A stretch of 64,000 nt of DNA from JAYPWI01 sp964629575 (GCA_964629575.1 CAZVUM010000006.1:1-64000); one strand, 5' to 3'; shown: positions 43,035 through 52,098, counted from the stretch's first letter. The notes: a model not told the origin generated them from the sequence alone. Program-made: numbers and translations.

Positions 43035-43805
43035 ATGGAGATGATCTGCGACGACCTGGAAGCTGAGACGGCGGCACTGACGGACGTTGTGGGCGGGCTC
43101 ACCGAAGAGCAGTGGCGTGCGCCGACGGTTGCGGAGGGATGGGATTCGATCGAGACCGTCTTTCATCTCGCCGCTTCGGACTGGGCAGCGCGGCTCGCGG
43201 TCGTGGACCGGGATCGATTCCTCGAACATCGTGATCGCATGATGCGCGGCGAAGCCTCGCTCCACGGGCTCGCAGGCCGCCACCGGCGCTCGATGACCGG
43301 GGCCGAGCTGTGGGAGTGGTTCTCCTCCGAGAGGGCGGAGATGATTGCCGCGTTCCGGGGTGTCGACGCTCGTGAGCGACTCGCCTGGTTGGGTCCCGAC
43401 ATCGGTGCCAGATCGCTCGCCACGTCGCGGCTGCTCGAAACGTGGACCCACTCACACGACCTCGCCGACACCTTCGGGGTGAGTTACCCGCAGACCGATC
43501 GGCTCCGCCACATCGCGCACATCGGTGTCATGACGCGGGCTTTCAGCTACCAGAACCGGGGCCTGACCGCGCCAGACGAACCCGTGAGGGTCGAGCTCAC
43601 CGCACCCGGCGGGAAGGTGTGGACGTGGGGACCCGACGAGGCCGCCCACACGGTGCGTTCAGAGGCGTACGAGTTCTGCAAGGTGGTGACGCGGCGGCTG
43701 CCGTTCGACGACTCGCAGGTCGAGGCCGATGGTGACCTCGCCGCCGAGTGGATGCGCATCGCTCAGCCGTGGATCGAACCCGAGCGCATCAGCGACCGCG
43801 CCTGA
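43035..43805 (+). CDS. TIGR03084-family (DinB-like) protein
   Basis: A 256-residue actinobacterial protein of the TIGR03084 type, related to the DinB/mycothiol-dependent maleylpyruvate isomerase fold. The metal-binding histidines are expected in AEGWDSIETVFHLAASDW (near 33-50) and LETWTHSHDLADTFG (near 137-151), both present. The C-terminal half is the sterol-carrier-like domain (VRVELTAPGGKVWTWGP). Members are often encoded near acyl-CoA and degradation genes. Enzymatic function is unproven; a mycothiol-linked transferase role is possible. ATG at 43035 lies close to the divergent PhyH start. Confidence 0.85.
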   Translation: MEMICDDLEAETAALTDVVGGLTEEQWRAPTVAEGWDSIETVFHLAASDWAARLAVVDRDRFLEHRDRMMRGEASLHGLAGRHRRSMTGAELWEWFSSERAEMIAAFRGVDARERLAWLGPDIGARSLATSRLLETWTHSHDLADTFGVSYPQTDRLRHIAHIGVMTRAFSYQNRGLTAPDEPVRVELTAPGGKVWTWGPDEAAHTVRSEAYEFCKVVTRRLPFDDSQVEADGDLAAEWMRIAQPWIEPERISDRA

Positions 43806-43830
43806 GGGCAGAGTTGCGAGCCGCAGCGGG

Positions 43831-44376
43831 TCACGTCTGTGCCTCCGCGAGCGCGCGCTCCAACTCGTCTGACACCTGCAGCTGCGCTGCCCAGAATCTC
43901 ATGTAGCCGAGGTCGAGCTCCTGCGTCTCGATGACTGCGATGACGTCTCGCCATTGCTGCTCGAAGCCCGAGTCGGCACGCCACTCCAGTTTGGCGAGCA
44001 CGGTGTCCTCAGCGGTCGCGACGTAGATCTGGTGCCCATCGAGGTCGGCTGGTGTTCGTCGCTCGAACTCCTTGCGGCTGAACGGTCGATCTTTCCTGAT
44101 GATCAGATCGGCCTTCCAACCAGATGTGGTGTCGAGGACGTTTGCCATGTCACGACGGCGAAGCGCGGCGCGGAGATCCTCGGCGTAGTACCGGCTTCGA
44201 TCGAGGCTCTCGGCGAAGTGTCCGATCGTCTCGGCAGTAGGTTCGACCACCAAGTCGATGTCGCGCGTCATCCGGGGTTCACCGTGAAACGTGCTGGCCA
44301 TCGAGCCGGCGACCATGTAGGGGATTCTCGAGGCGTCGAGAAGTCCGACGATCGCTCTCAGGAATTCGAACTGCAC
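43831..44376 (-). CDS. Nucleotidyltransferase-fold protein
   Basis: A 181-residue protein with a minimal nucleotidyltransferase core: YMVAGSMASTFHGEP (G-S motif, near 19-33) followed by MTRDIDLVVEP, the D-x-D metal motif, and 'GWKADLIIRKDRPFSRKEFERR' as the third-acid strand. It resembles AbiEii-like/DUF6036 proteins that act in toxin-antitoxin or phage-defence pairs or as orphan transferases. GTG at 44376 is used and overlaps the upstream 81-residue gene by 19 bases, a tight two-gene unit. The target is unknown. Confidence 0.8.
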   Translation of the reverse strand: MQFEFLRAIVGLLDASRIPYMVAGSMASTFHGEPRMTRDIDLVVEPTAETIGHFAESLDRSRYYAEDLRAALRRRDMANVLDTTSGWKADLIIRKDRPFSRKEFERRTPADLDGHQIYVATAEDTVLAKLEWRADSGFEQQWRDVIAVIETQELDLGYMRFWAAQLQVSDELERALAEAQT

Positions 44377-44603
44377 GACGTCACGGTCTTCGCGACAGAG
44401 TCTCCGTGCAGGAGGCGGATCCACTCTTCCGCAACTCGCGTGGGGTCCCAATCGGGATGACGCGACCGGATTCCGGCGAGTCCGATGTCTCGTACGTCAT
44501 CGGCCATCGTCATCGCGTAGAGGAGACGGCTCGCGCCGGACATGTCGACGAACACCGCCCGAGTGCGACGCTGCGCCGCCCCAGATGTATCCGTCGCTGC
44601 CAT
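44358..44603 (-). CDS. Small partner of the nucleotidyltransferase
   Basis: An 81-residue acidic protein. The segment MADDVRDIGLAGIRSRHPDW, followed by VAEEWIRLLHGD, resembles short helical proteins with an 'R-x-x-H-P-x-W ... L-x-x-x-x-G' pattern that I recall beside nucleotidyltransferase genes. It overlaps the nucleotidyltransferase start by 19 bases, so the two are co-translated. Whether it is an antitoxin, an adaptor or a substrate is not known. Confidence 0.65.
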   Translation of the reverse strand: MAATDTSGAAQRRTRAVFVDMSGASRLLYAMTMADDVRDIGLAGIRSRHPDWDPTRVAEEWIRLLHGDSVAKTVTSCSSNS

Positions 44604-44654
44604 TGACCCACTGTATCCGGGGGCGTTGGCACATCACGCCGTACGCTGCCCCGC

Positions 44655-45611
44655 ATGAGTCAGCCGTCCGATCGCGACCACGTCACCCTCTTTCGTGGTG
44701 CGGCCGACAACCCGTACTTCGAGGTGTACTTCAACGCGCTCCCGGCGCCGGGCGCAGAGCAGGTCGCCGTGGAGACCCTGGAGGTGGATCTTCGTCCCCA
44801 CCGTGACATGACGCTCCACGTCGAGATCTTCAACCCACAGGGCATGATCCCGCTGATCGTCACGCCGGGCGGAATGGGGGAGTGCGATGGCTTTCGGGGC
44901 TTCGCCCGAAACGTCGCCGCCGCTTCGGGTGACCTCCGAGTCATCATCTGGGACCGTCGCAACATGGGCCGGTCGGAGGTGGCGTTCGGGACCGAACCGC
45001 TGGCCATCGAAGAGGCGGAGGACCTTCACGCCCTCGTCCAGTGCCTGAAGGTCGGCCCGGCCGCGTTCTACGGGATGTCGGCCGGTTCTCGTTCGAACCT
45101 CATCCTCGCCGAGCGGTACCGCGACGACGTGGCCGCGCTCGTGATCGCACCGCTGACGGGCGGACCGATCGCCGCAATGCAGCTGCCGGAGGAGTACTAC
45201 CTCAAGTATCTGAGCGATGAGAGCCTGACGACGATCGAGGCCGTCGCCCAGACCCCGCTGTGGGGCGCGTACCTCGAGCGCAACACTCCCGAACTGCAGG
45301 AGGCCTTCCTTCAGCAGAGCGTCGAGGAGTTTCTCGCCGCCATGAAGCGCTCGGGCGAACACCTCGAGTCATACCGCTACACGACCGTTCTCGGCATGAC
45401 CGACGAGCAGGTCGCTGGGTTGCAGATCCCGGCAACACTGATCCTCCATCACGGTGACGAGTCCGACATGCTGCATCCAATCCCCAACTCGCGCGCCGCG
45501 ACGACGCTGCTACCCAACTGCACGTTCGAGATCGCGCCCACCCTGGACTCCATCGTCGATCTGCTGCTGCCCTTCGTTCGCGCCCACACTCCGGCGCTGC
45601 CGCCTCGGTAG
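44655..45611 (+). CDS. Alpha/beta hydrolase
   Basis: A 318-residue alpha/beta hydrolase. LIVTPGGMGECDGFRGFARN supplies the oxyanion loop, VIIWDRRNMGRSEVAFG the strand after it, and YGMSAGSRSNLIL the nucleophile elbow (Ser in G-M-S-A-G). The late acid is seen in HHGDESDMLHP. The expected final catalytic histidine near 'IAPTLDSIVDLLLPF' is not obvious, so it may use a different arrangement or not be a hydrolase. The start is ATG at 44655. A methyltransferase gene follows 10 bases after its stop. Confidence 0.82.
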   Translation: MSQPSDRDHVTLFRGAADNPYFEVYFNALPAPGAEQVAVETLEVDLRPHRDMTLHVEIFNPQGMIPLIVTPGGMGECDGFRGFARNVAAASGDLRVIIWDRRNMGRSEVAFGTEPLAIEEAEDLHALVQCLKVGPAAFYGMSAGSRSNLILAERYRDDVAALVIAPLTGGPIAAMQLPEEYYLKYLSDESLTTIEAVAQTPLWGAYLERNTPELQEAFLQQSVEEFLAAMKRSGEHLESYRYTTVLGMTDEQVAGLQIPATLILHHGDESDMLHPIPNSRAATTLLPNCTFEIAPTLDSIVDLLLPFVRAHTPALPPR

Positions 45612-45621
45612 TGTCGGCTCG

Positions 45622-46377
45622 GTGAGCGAGGCGCGCTACGAGACCATCGGCCACGGATACGCGGCCACCCGTCGCGAAGATCCCGGGCTCCGGACCCGCA
45701 TCCACGCCGCCCTCGGTGATGCCCGCACCGTGCTCAATGTGGGTGCGGGGGCAGGGTCCTACGAGCCGCGAGACCGCCACGTGATCGCGGTCGAGCCCAG
45801 CGACGTGATGGCGGCCCAGCGGCCCGCCGAGCTGGCTCCAGCGATCCGAAGCACAGCCGCACCCCTACCGCTGCGAGACGACAGCGTCGATGCCGCCATG
45901 GCCGTGCTGACGATTCACCACTGGGATGACGAGCTCGAGGCCGGTGTCCGCGAGCTACGCCGGGTTGCCAGTGGTCCCGTGGTGATCGTGACCTTCGACG
46001 CCGACGTGAGCACGCAGATGTGGCTGGTGCGCGACTACATGCCAGAGTCGGCAGCGTTGGATCGAGCTGTCTTCCCCACGATCGAGCAGCTCGTCGAATG
46101 GCTCGGTGGGCGCGTCGACGTCGAGCTGGTCGCGACGCCGCGGGTCACCCCAGATTGGACGCTCGCCTCGTTCTGGGCGCATCCCGTACGGGTGCTCGAC
46201 GAGCAGGCGCGCAACGCGACCTCCGGATTCGCCCGCATGGATCCAGCGGTCATCGATCGCGTCGTCGCAGACGTGGCCCGTGATCTCGCCGACGGAACCT
46301 GGGATCGCCAGAACAGCGAGCTGCGCACGCTGTTGGAATTCGACGCCGGCATGCGGCTTGTCATCGCTCGACCCTGA
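45622..46377 (+). CDS. SAM-dependent methyltransferase
   Basis: A 251-residue class I methyltransferase with motif I VLNVGAGAGSYEP (near 36-48), VIAVEPSDVMAAQRP (motif II) and AMAVLTIHHWDDELEAGVRELRRV (motif IV/V), the pattern of UbiE/Methyltransf_11 proteins. The start is GTG at 45622. It follows the hydrolase closely and converges on a P450 gene with 12 bases between stops. The substrate is unknown. Confidence 0.88.
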   Translation: MSEARYETIGHGYAATRREDPGLRTRIHAALGDARTVLNVGAGAGSYEPRDRHVIAVEPSDVMAAQRPAELAPAIRSTAAPLPLRDDSVDAAMAVLTIHHWDDELEAGVRELRRVASGPVVIVTFDADVSTQMWLVRDYMPESAALDRAVFPTIEQLVEWLGGRVDVELVATPRVTPDWTLASFWAHPVRVLDEQARNATSGFARMDPAVIDRVVADVARDLADGTWDRQNSELRTLLEFDAGMRLVIARP

Positions 46378-46389
46378 GCGGGGGCGATG

Positions 46390-47763
46390 TCAGCTTCTGC
46401 TGCTGGTTTTCCCTGTGCCGAGTGCCAGCCGGGTCTCCGCGACTCTGAACTGAAGGTTGAGCTTGAGGGTTCCGAGCATGATCCCCGGCTGGTGCAGCCA
46501 GTCGTTGTCGGCGCCGTAGCCGATGCTGTCGAGCCGATCCAGCAGCACTCCCCAAGCGATCTGCTGCTCGACCCGGCTCAGGTTGGCCCCGGGGCAGACC
46601 CGAGGTCCGGTCGAAAACGTCAGGTGTCGGGTGATCGCGTCCCGATCGAGATCGAGTTCGAGCGGACACTCGAACTCGGACCCATCGACGTTGGCCGCGG
46701 CGAACCGCAGATGGAGCAGAGAGCCGGCGGGAACCTCGACGCCTTGGAACACCTCGTCCTGTGACGTCATGCGCGTCGACAAGCCATGAGTGGGTGAGCG
46801 CATGCGCATCGCCTCTTCGACGAAGTTGCGCAACCTCGACCGGTCAGCGCGGAGATCTTCGAAGGTGCCCGGGTGTTCGCACAGCAACTGGGCTTGCTCT
46901 TCCAGCGCGTACTGGGTGGTTTCGAGGCCGCCGATGATCATCGCGTGGACGATCCCGGCGATCTCGATGTCGGTCAGCCTGCGATCGAGCGGCTCGTAGC
47001 GGACGTCGCACAGAAAGCTCACCATGTCGTCTCGCGGGTTGCGACGCTTCGCCTTGACGTGCTCGTAGATGTAGTCCTGGAAGCCGTCGAGACGAGCCAG
47101 CATGTCCTCGGTCTGCTCCGACGTGAGCTCGTGTCGCAGCCCCGTTCCATGGACGAACGGCGTCACGACCGCATCGCCCCAGGCTGCGAGCTGCGGGATG
47201 TCCTCCATCGGGAACCCGAGCACACTCGCCATCACCCGTTGAGGGAGCGGACGGGCGAACTGGCCGACGAACTCCACCTCGCCGTCATCGATCCATCGAT
47301 CGACCAGGTCGTTCGCGTGGCGGGTGATCATCTCTCGATGGCGAAGTGCGCCGGGCCCGACCCATGGATCGGTGAGCTCGCGTCGATGACGGACGTACAG
47401 CTCCTGGGTCGGTCGCAGCGACACCATCGAGGCCGTCATCAAGTTGTGTACCCGGTCGAAGGTCTCCTCGGGTGTGAGGCCCTTGTCTGCGAAGTGCCCG
47501 ACCCTGCTCTGGGTGAGGCTGACGAACCGGTTGGGGTCCTTCACGACACGCGAGACATCTTCGTGCTTGGTGAGGACGAAGGCGTCGGAGGCCGCGGTGT
47601 AGCCACCACCCTCGGTGCGCAGAACCGGGGCTTCGCGGTGGAGAATCTCGTAGGACTCGTACCAGTGCTCCTGGGCGCCTTCTCCGAACAGGTCGACGTC
47701 GTCGAGGTCCACCGGGCAGCGCATCGGGCTGAGCTCGTGATTCACGTGCTTCGGATACGCCAT
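46390..47763 (-). CDS. Cytochrome P450
   Basis: A 457-residue soluble P450. The haem cysteine is C390 in FSTGPRVCPGANLSRVE, the I-helix oxygen motif is IIGGLETTQY, and the ExxR is in FVEEAMRMRSPTHG. The N-terminal MRCPVDLDDVDLFGEGAQ segment is like those of actinobacterial degradative P450s. It is distinct from the P450 at 24466-25794. Its start lies four bases after the stop of a TauD-family oxygenase, so two different oxygen-using enzymes are made from one transcript. No ferredoxin or reductase is nearby. Confidence 0.93.
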   Translation of the reverse strand: MAYPKHVNHELSPMRCPVDLDDVDLFGEGAQEHWYESYEILHREAPVLRTEGGGYTAASDAFVLTKHEDVSRVVKDPNRFVSLTQSRVGHFADKGLTPEETFDRVHNLMTASMVSLRPTQELYVRHRRELTDPWVGPGALRHREMITRHANDLVDRWIDDGEVEFVGQFARPLPQRVMASVLGFPMEDIPQLAAWGDAVVTPFVHGTGLRHELTSEQTEDMLARLDGFQDYIYEHVKAKRRNPRDDMVSFLCDVRYEPLDRRLTDIEIAGIVHAMIIGGLETTQYALEEQAQLLCEHPGTFEDLRADRSRLRNFVEEAMRMRSPTHGLSTRMTSQDEVFQGVEVPAGSLLHLRFAAANVDGSEFECPLELDLDRDAITRHLTFSTGPRVCPGANLSRVEQQIAWGVLLDRLDSIGYGADNDWLHQPGIMLGTLKLNLQFRVAETRLALGTGKTSSRS

Positions 47764-47767
47764 GTTC

Positions 47768-48628
47768 TCAGGGCGCCTCGGTCAGAGTTGGCCCAGCTCC
47801 CCTGACCCTCGTCTGGCGCATCAGCCTTCTGTAGCGGTCGGCGTCGTAGCCGGTGCCGCGGTGGAGGACACAGCGGTTGTCCCAGATCACCGTGTCACCG
47901 GGCCGCCAGGTCTGCGTCCACCGGTGATCCTCTCCGGTCGCGAGATCGTTGAGCTCGTCGATGAGTCGGCGGCTCTCGACACCACTCCATCCCACGATCG
48001 ATCGGGCGTGGGAACCCACGTAGTAGTTGCGTCGGCCGTTGCCGGGGTTCGTCCGAACGAGCTTGTGCTCGATCGGTGGGAGCGATGCGGCGTGGTTGTC
48101 GTCGACCGGAGCGACCTTGGTGCGGCTGAAGACGTAGTCGTGGAGAACGACGAGGTCGTCGATCTCGGTGCGCTTCTGCTCCGGCAGTCGTTCGTACGCA
48201 GCGCGCTGGCTCACGAACTGGGTATCGCCACCCTCGTCTGGCACCTCGTAGGCATGGAGGATCGACACGTAGGAGGGGATCAGGCGAAACGACGAATCCG
48301 AGTGCCAGAGGTTGTTCCCCTTCTGCGCCCGCGTCTGAGGATCGGCGGCGTCGCGCTTGCTGCGATCGTCGATTACGTTGCCGATCGTTCCGAGGAGTAC
48401 GCGCTCGCCGGTTCGCCCGAAGATGACGTGATTCTCTTCCGGCTCGCCCAGGGCCTCGGTGAGCTGCAGCTGTGCCGCGTCGGTCATGTCCTGTTGCGGG
48501 AACAGCAGAACCGAATACTCGTCGACGAGTGCGTGGAGCGACCCCACCAGCTCGGGGGTCAGCGGCCCTGTGAGGTCGACGTCGCCGACCCGTGCGCCGA
48601 GGTCGGCGTGAAGAGGCTCGATCTCCAT
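47768..48628 (-). CDS. TauD/TfdA-family Fe(II)/2-oxoglutarate dioxygenase
   Basis: A 286-residue alpha-ketoglutarate-dependent oxygenase. The triad is H109-x-D111 (LWHSDSSF) and H256 (CVLHRGTGYD), with the 2-oxoglutarate-binding arginine in the RRLMRQTRV tail. Relatives include TauD (taurine) and TfdA (2,4-dichlorophenoxyacetate), which hydroxylate carbon next to a heteroatom. ATG at 48628 is chosen as the start of the conserved fold. It is co-transcribed with the downstream P450 (four-base gap) and is 67 bases downstream of a molybdopterin oxidoreductase on the same strand. Confidence 0.92.
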   Translation of the reverse strand: MEIEPLHADLGARVGDVDLTGPLTPELVGSLHALVDEYSVLLFPQQDMTDAAQLQLTEALGEPEENHVIFGRTGERVLLGTIGNVIDDRSKRDAADPQTRAQKGNNLWHSDSSFRLIPSYVSILHAYEVPDEGGDTQFVSQRAAYERLPEQKRTEIDDLVVLHDYVFSRTKVAPVDDNHAASLPPIEHKLVRTNPGNGRRNYYVGSHARSIVGWSGVESRRLIDELNDLATGEDHRWTQTWRPGDTVIWDNRCVLHRGTGYDADRYRRLMRQTRVRGAGPTLTEAP

Positions 48629-48695
48629 CGCTCCAGGCTCCCACACAGGCGCCGCTGCGCGGCCGGTACTGCCACCGACCAGGACTTCGACGTCG

Positions 48696-50714
48696 TCAGC
48701 CGATGCGTTCGATCGTCACCTGGGTTCCGTGGACGGCGCTGCAGCCGTCGATGTCCGCACTCCTCGGCTCGTGCAAGACGTTGACGTTCGCTCCCGAGCT
48801 CTCGAGCTTGGGCCACCGGCCCTTGTAGCTGACAGCGACGCCGCGGGGCGCGAGGTCAGCCACCGCAGCCAGCAGATCGAGCCGACCGGAGCCGTTGGTG
48901 AGGCGCACGGTGTCGCCCGCGACGATTCCGAGCGCTGCGGCGTCTTCCGGGTGGATGGTGACCGTGGCAGGTCCTGCGCGACGGTTGACGATCGGATCGT
49001 TGGCATGGGAGTCGTTGAGCCGCCAGAGCGAGGCAGGCGAGAGCAGCCTGAATCGCCCGCCCTCTGGTGCGGGGTCTGTCGCTGTTGTCGGCACCCTGTC
49101 GAGGCCAGCGGCGACTGCCGCATCGGGGGCGATCTCGATCTTTCCCGATCGCGTCGGAAACCGTCGTGCAGCGAAGAAGTCGTACGGCTCGTCGGTCAGG
49201 TACGCGTGGCCCTTCACTGCCAGCTCGTCGTGGGTCATGCCCACACCGAGCCCATCGAGTACTCCGGCGATGAGGCTGTCGTCTGGTTCGAACAGGGCAG
49301 GTTCGGTGTAGCCCATCGCCGATGCCAGTCGGCGGAAGATCTCCTGGTTGGGCAGCGAGTCGCCGATCGGCTCGCGCGCCTTCACCTGGGCGCCGATGAT
49401 CGGCGACATGTAGCTGAACGTCAGGTCGTCGAACTCCAGGAAGCTCGCCGCAGGAAGGACGATGTCGGCGTGGTCCGCGGTGTCGGTGGCGAAGCAGTCG
49501 ACGACGACCGTGAACAGATCATCACGGCTGACGGCGGCCCGCAGCCGAGCTTGCTCGGCGGCCGACGCCAACGGGTTGGTGTTCCAGCTGAAGAAGGCGC
49601 CGAACCGATCGGGGTCCTCCAGCGCCTCCGCGAGCCCGATGTGGTTGATCTTGGAGCCGTGGCCCTGGGCGAGCTGGGTCCCTGCCAGACCATCGAAGTC
49701 GGCGCCGAGCAGAGCTGCGGCGACGTTGAGGTAGCAGATGCCGGCGCCTGGCTTTCCGATGTTGCCGGTGAGGGCGGGGAGGACGCCCACCGCTCGCATG
49801 ACGTTGCCGCCGGTCGGCTGGCGCTGGAGGCCCTGGCCAGCCCACAGCAGCGCGGGTCCTGCGCCGTATATCTGGGCGGCTCGACGGATCAGCTCCGCCG
49901 GTACCCCTGTCTGGGCTTCGCCCCAGGCTGCGGTGCAGGTCTCGATCGTCGGCAGGATCTCCTCGGCGCCGAGCACGTGCTGCGCGATGAACTCCTCGTC
50001 GAACGCCCCGATCGCCTGCAGTTCGTGGGCGATGGCGAACGCGAGCGCGGCATCGGTCCCCGGGAACGGCTGAAGGTGGAGATCAGCGCGAGCTGCGGTG
50101 TCGGTTCGGATGGGGTCGACGACGATCACCTGGCCGTCGAAGTCTCCGAGCCAGTTGCGATCCATGTGCGGTGCGCTGTGCGACGGGTTGGCGCCCCACA
50201 CGAGAATGCAGGAGGAGTCGACCGCCGTACGGGGATCGAATCCCGCCACCGAGATCCCGAACATCGACGACCAGGCGATGTGGCCGGCGAGGTTGCAGAT
50301 CGAATCCGGCTCGACCTCGGTGGCTCCCATGTGGTGGAAGAGGCGAGAGGGAAACGTGAATGCCAGCAGCGACAGCGTCCCGGAGTAGTGCGTGTGGACG
50401 ACCGCCTGCGGGCCGCGCTCGTCGATCACTCGCTGCGTGCGCTCGGCGACTTCGGCGAGAGCCTCGTCCCATGAGATCGGCTCGAACTCGCCCGAACCCT
50501 TCGGGCCCGTTCGTCGCACGGGCGTGGTGAGTCGGGCGTCGGGGTCCTGCCAGGCGCCGTTGTAGGCCGTCGCGCATTTGCTGCACAGCGTTCCGCGGTT
50601 GACCGGGTGGTCCGGATCGCCCCGAACGATGACCCGCCCGTCGTTGCCCGGGGAGATGACGATTCCACAGTTGTCGTAGCAATCCCTCGGGCAGTTCGTC
50701 CGGAGCGTGGCCAT
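48696..50714 (-). CDS. Molybdopterin oxidoreductase (DMSO reductase family)
   Basis: A 672-residue catalytic subunit. The N-terminal [4Fe-4S] motif is CPRDCYDNCG with a further cysteine in LCSKC (near 44-48). Molybdopterin-guanine-dinucleotide binding blocks include VWGANPSHSAPH, ALLWAGQGLQRQ, FSWNTNPLASAAEQ and the C-terminal DTVRLTNGSGRLDLLA domain. No twin-arginine signal is visible, so it is cytoplasmic. Such single-subunit members oxidise or hydroxylate/transhydroxylate organic compounds or reduce S/N-oxides; the substrate is not predictable. The divergent promoter region with the aminotransferase gene contains the second 34-bp palindrome. Confidence 0.9.
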   Translation of the reverse strand: MATLRTNCPRDCYDNCGIVISPGNDGRVIVRGDPDHPVNRGTLCSKCATAYNGAWQDPDARLTTPVRRTGPKGSGEFEPISWDEALAEVAERTQRVIDERGPQAVVHTHYSGTLSLLAFTFPSRLFHHMGATEVEPDSICNLAGHIAWSSMFGISVAGFDPRTAVDSSCILVWGANPSHSAPHMDRNWLGDFDGQVIVVDPIRTDTAARADLHLQPFPGTDAALAFAIAHELQAIGAFDEEFIAQHVLGAEEILPTIETCTAAWGEAQTGVPAELIRRAAQIYGAGPALLWAGQGLQRQPTGGNVMRAVGVLPALTGNIGKPGAGICYLNVAAALLGADFDGLAGTQLAQGHGSKINHIGLAEALEDPDRFGAFFSWNTNPLASAAEQARLRAAVSRDDLFTVVVDCFATDTADHADIVLPAASFLEFDDLTFSYMSPIIGAQVKAREPIGDSLPNQEIFRRLASAMGYTEPALFEPDDSLIAGVLDGLGVGMTHDELAVKGHAYLTDEPYDFFAARRFPTRSGKIEIAPDAAVAAGLDRVPTTATDPAPEGGRFRLLSPASLWRLNDSHANDPIVNRRAGPATVTIHPEDAAALGIVAGDTVRLTNGSGRLDLLAAVADLAPRGVAVSYKGRWPKLESSGANVNVLHEPRSADIDGCSAVHGTQVTIERIG

Positions 50715-50759
50715 GGCCCATCATCGCGCCCTGCGCTCGTGAACCCGGTCGACGACTGC

Positions 50760-50793
50760 AAATAGGTTCCAGGAGCGCTCCTGGAACCTATTT
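50760..50793. repeat. 34-bp perfect palindrome, copy 2
   Basis: A perfect spacer-less inverted repeat with half-site AAATAGGTTCCAGGAGC, centred between 50776 and 50777, base-for-base identical to 21189-21222. It occupies the short gap between the divergent molybdopterin oxidoreductase (start 50714) and the class V aminotransferase (start near 50793-50802). At copy 1 the element is likewise between divergent hydratase sequences. Common placement suggests an operator, but a mobile or artefactual origin remains possible. Confidence 0.95.
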
Positions 50794-52061
50794 TGTTCGA
50801 GGTGACGTGTGCCCCTGACCTGCTCGCCCAGATCCGCGATCGCTTTCACTACGCGGACGAGTGCCCGTATCAGGGCCCGCGGGCATTCTTCGAGAACGCC
50901 GGGGGTTCGCTCACCCTCAAGGCCGCGGTGGCGAGAACCGCAGAGCTGATGGCCCTGCCGGACAACCAGGGCCGCGCCAATGCGGCGTCCCGGGCTCTCG
51001 CCGAGGTGATCGCACAGGGACGCGACGACATGAAACTCCTGTTCGGCGCATCGTCGGGCGAGGTGTTCATCGGAGAGACGGGCACCGAGCTGCTCGGCCG
51101 CCTCATCCGCAATGCCGCGCTCGCGTCGGGTGGGCGAGCCGTGCTCGGGAGCAATCTCGAGCATCCGGCGACCTACAGCGCGTGCCGTCGCTGGTCGCAG
51201 GTCGCGGGGATGGACTACCGGCAGGTGAACTTCGACGCTGCGACGACGGTCGTCGGCGTGGAGCAGTACCGACCCGCGCTGTCCCAAGACCTGGCCGTGG
51301 CGACAATCATCCATGCGAGCCCTGTGACAGGTATGCACGTCGATGTGGCGGCGATCGCCGCGGAGATTCGTGCCGCGGCACCTGAGTGCTTCATCGTCGT
51401 CGACGGGATCCAACATGCTGCCCACGGGCGGATCGACATGGATCTCTACGAAGTCGACGGCTATGTGGTGAGCGGCTACAAGCTGTTCTCCCGGCACAAC
51501 TTCGGGGTTGCTTGGGGTTCGGACCGCTTGGCGACCGCGCCCCATGACCAGCTCGCAGGCGCGCCGGCCAACGTCTGGGAGATGGGAACTCGCGATGCGT
51601 CCGCGTACGCCGCGTTCTCCGAGGTGGTGCGGTACCTCGAATGGTTGGGTGCGGCGGTCGTGCAGGACTCGAGCGAGTTGTCGCGGCGGGAGCTGATCGA
51701 GGAAGCGGCAGGGTGGATCCGACTCCAAGAGCAGGATCTCGTCGATGCGATGATGTGGGGGACTGGCGGGTTGCCCGGCCTCGGCCAGATCGAGGGCGTG
51801 AGGGTGGTTGGTCCCAGCACGAGCGAGCACCGATCGGGCATGGTGTCGTTTCTCATCGAGGGGCAGGACAGCCTCGACGTGGTCGACGCGCTCAACGCCG
51901 ACGGTGTGCGCACGCACGCCCGTCAGCGCGACCACTACTCCGCTGCGGTGCTCGAGCCGCTCGGAATCGAGAACTGCGTCCGGGCGTCGGTGAGCCACTA
52001 CAACACACGCGACGAGGTGGAGCGCATGCTTGCCACGATCAATCGGCTGACCGGGTCCTGA
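50793..52061 (+). CDS. Class V aminotransferase (cysteine desulfurase-like fold)
   Basis: A 422-residue PLP enzyme of fold type I. ASSGEVFIGETGTELLGRLI is the phosphate-binding region, IVVDGIQHAAHGRIDMD holds the PLP-ring aspartate, and VVSGYKLFSRHNFGVAWG contains the Schiff-base lysine (about residue 231). Members are transaminases, lyases, epimerases or desulfurases; the lack of a clear active-site cysteine loop argues against a desulfurase. The start is uncertain: TTG at 50793 touches the palindrome's last base, GTG at 50802 is the alternative, and neither has a ribosome site. It is followed by an SDR gene after 37 bases. Confidence 0.88.
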   Translation: MFEVTCAPDLLAQIRDRFHYADECPYQGPRAFFENAGGSLTLKAAVARTAELMALPDNQGRANAASRALAEVIAQGRDDMKLLFGASSGEVFIGETGTELLGRLIRNAALASGGRAVLGSNLEHPATYSACRRWSQVAGMDYRQVNFDAATTVVGVEQYRPALSQDLAVATIIHASPVTGMHVDVAAIAAEIRAAAPECFIVVDGIQHAAHGRIDMDLYEVDGYVVSGYKLFSRHNFGVAWGSDRLATAPHDQLAGAPANVWEMGTRDASAYAAFSEVVRYLEWLGAAVVQDSSELSRRELIEEAAGWIRLQEQDLVDAMMWGTGGLPGLGQIEGVRVVGPSTSEHRSGMVSFLIEGQDSLDVVDALNADGVRTHARQRDHYSAAVLEPLGIENCVRASVSHYNTRDEVERMLATINRLTGS

Positions 52062-52098
52062 CCGGGCATGATGGTCGCGACCACCACGAGGGGATGAG

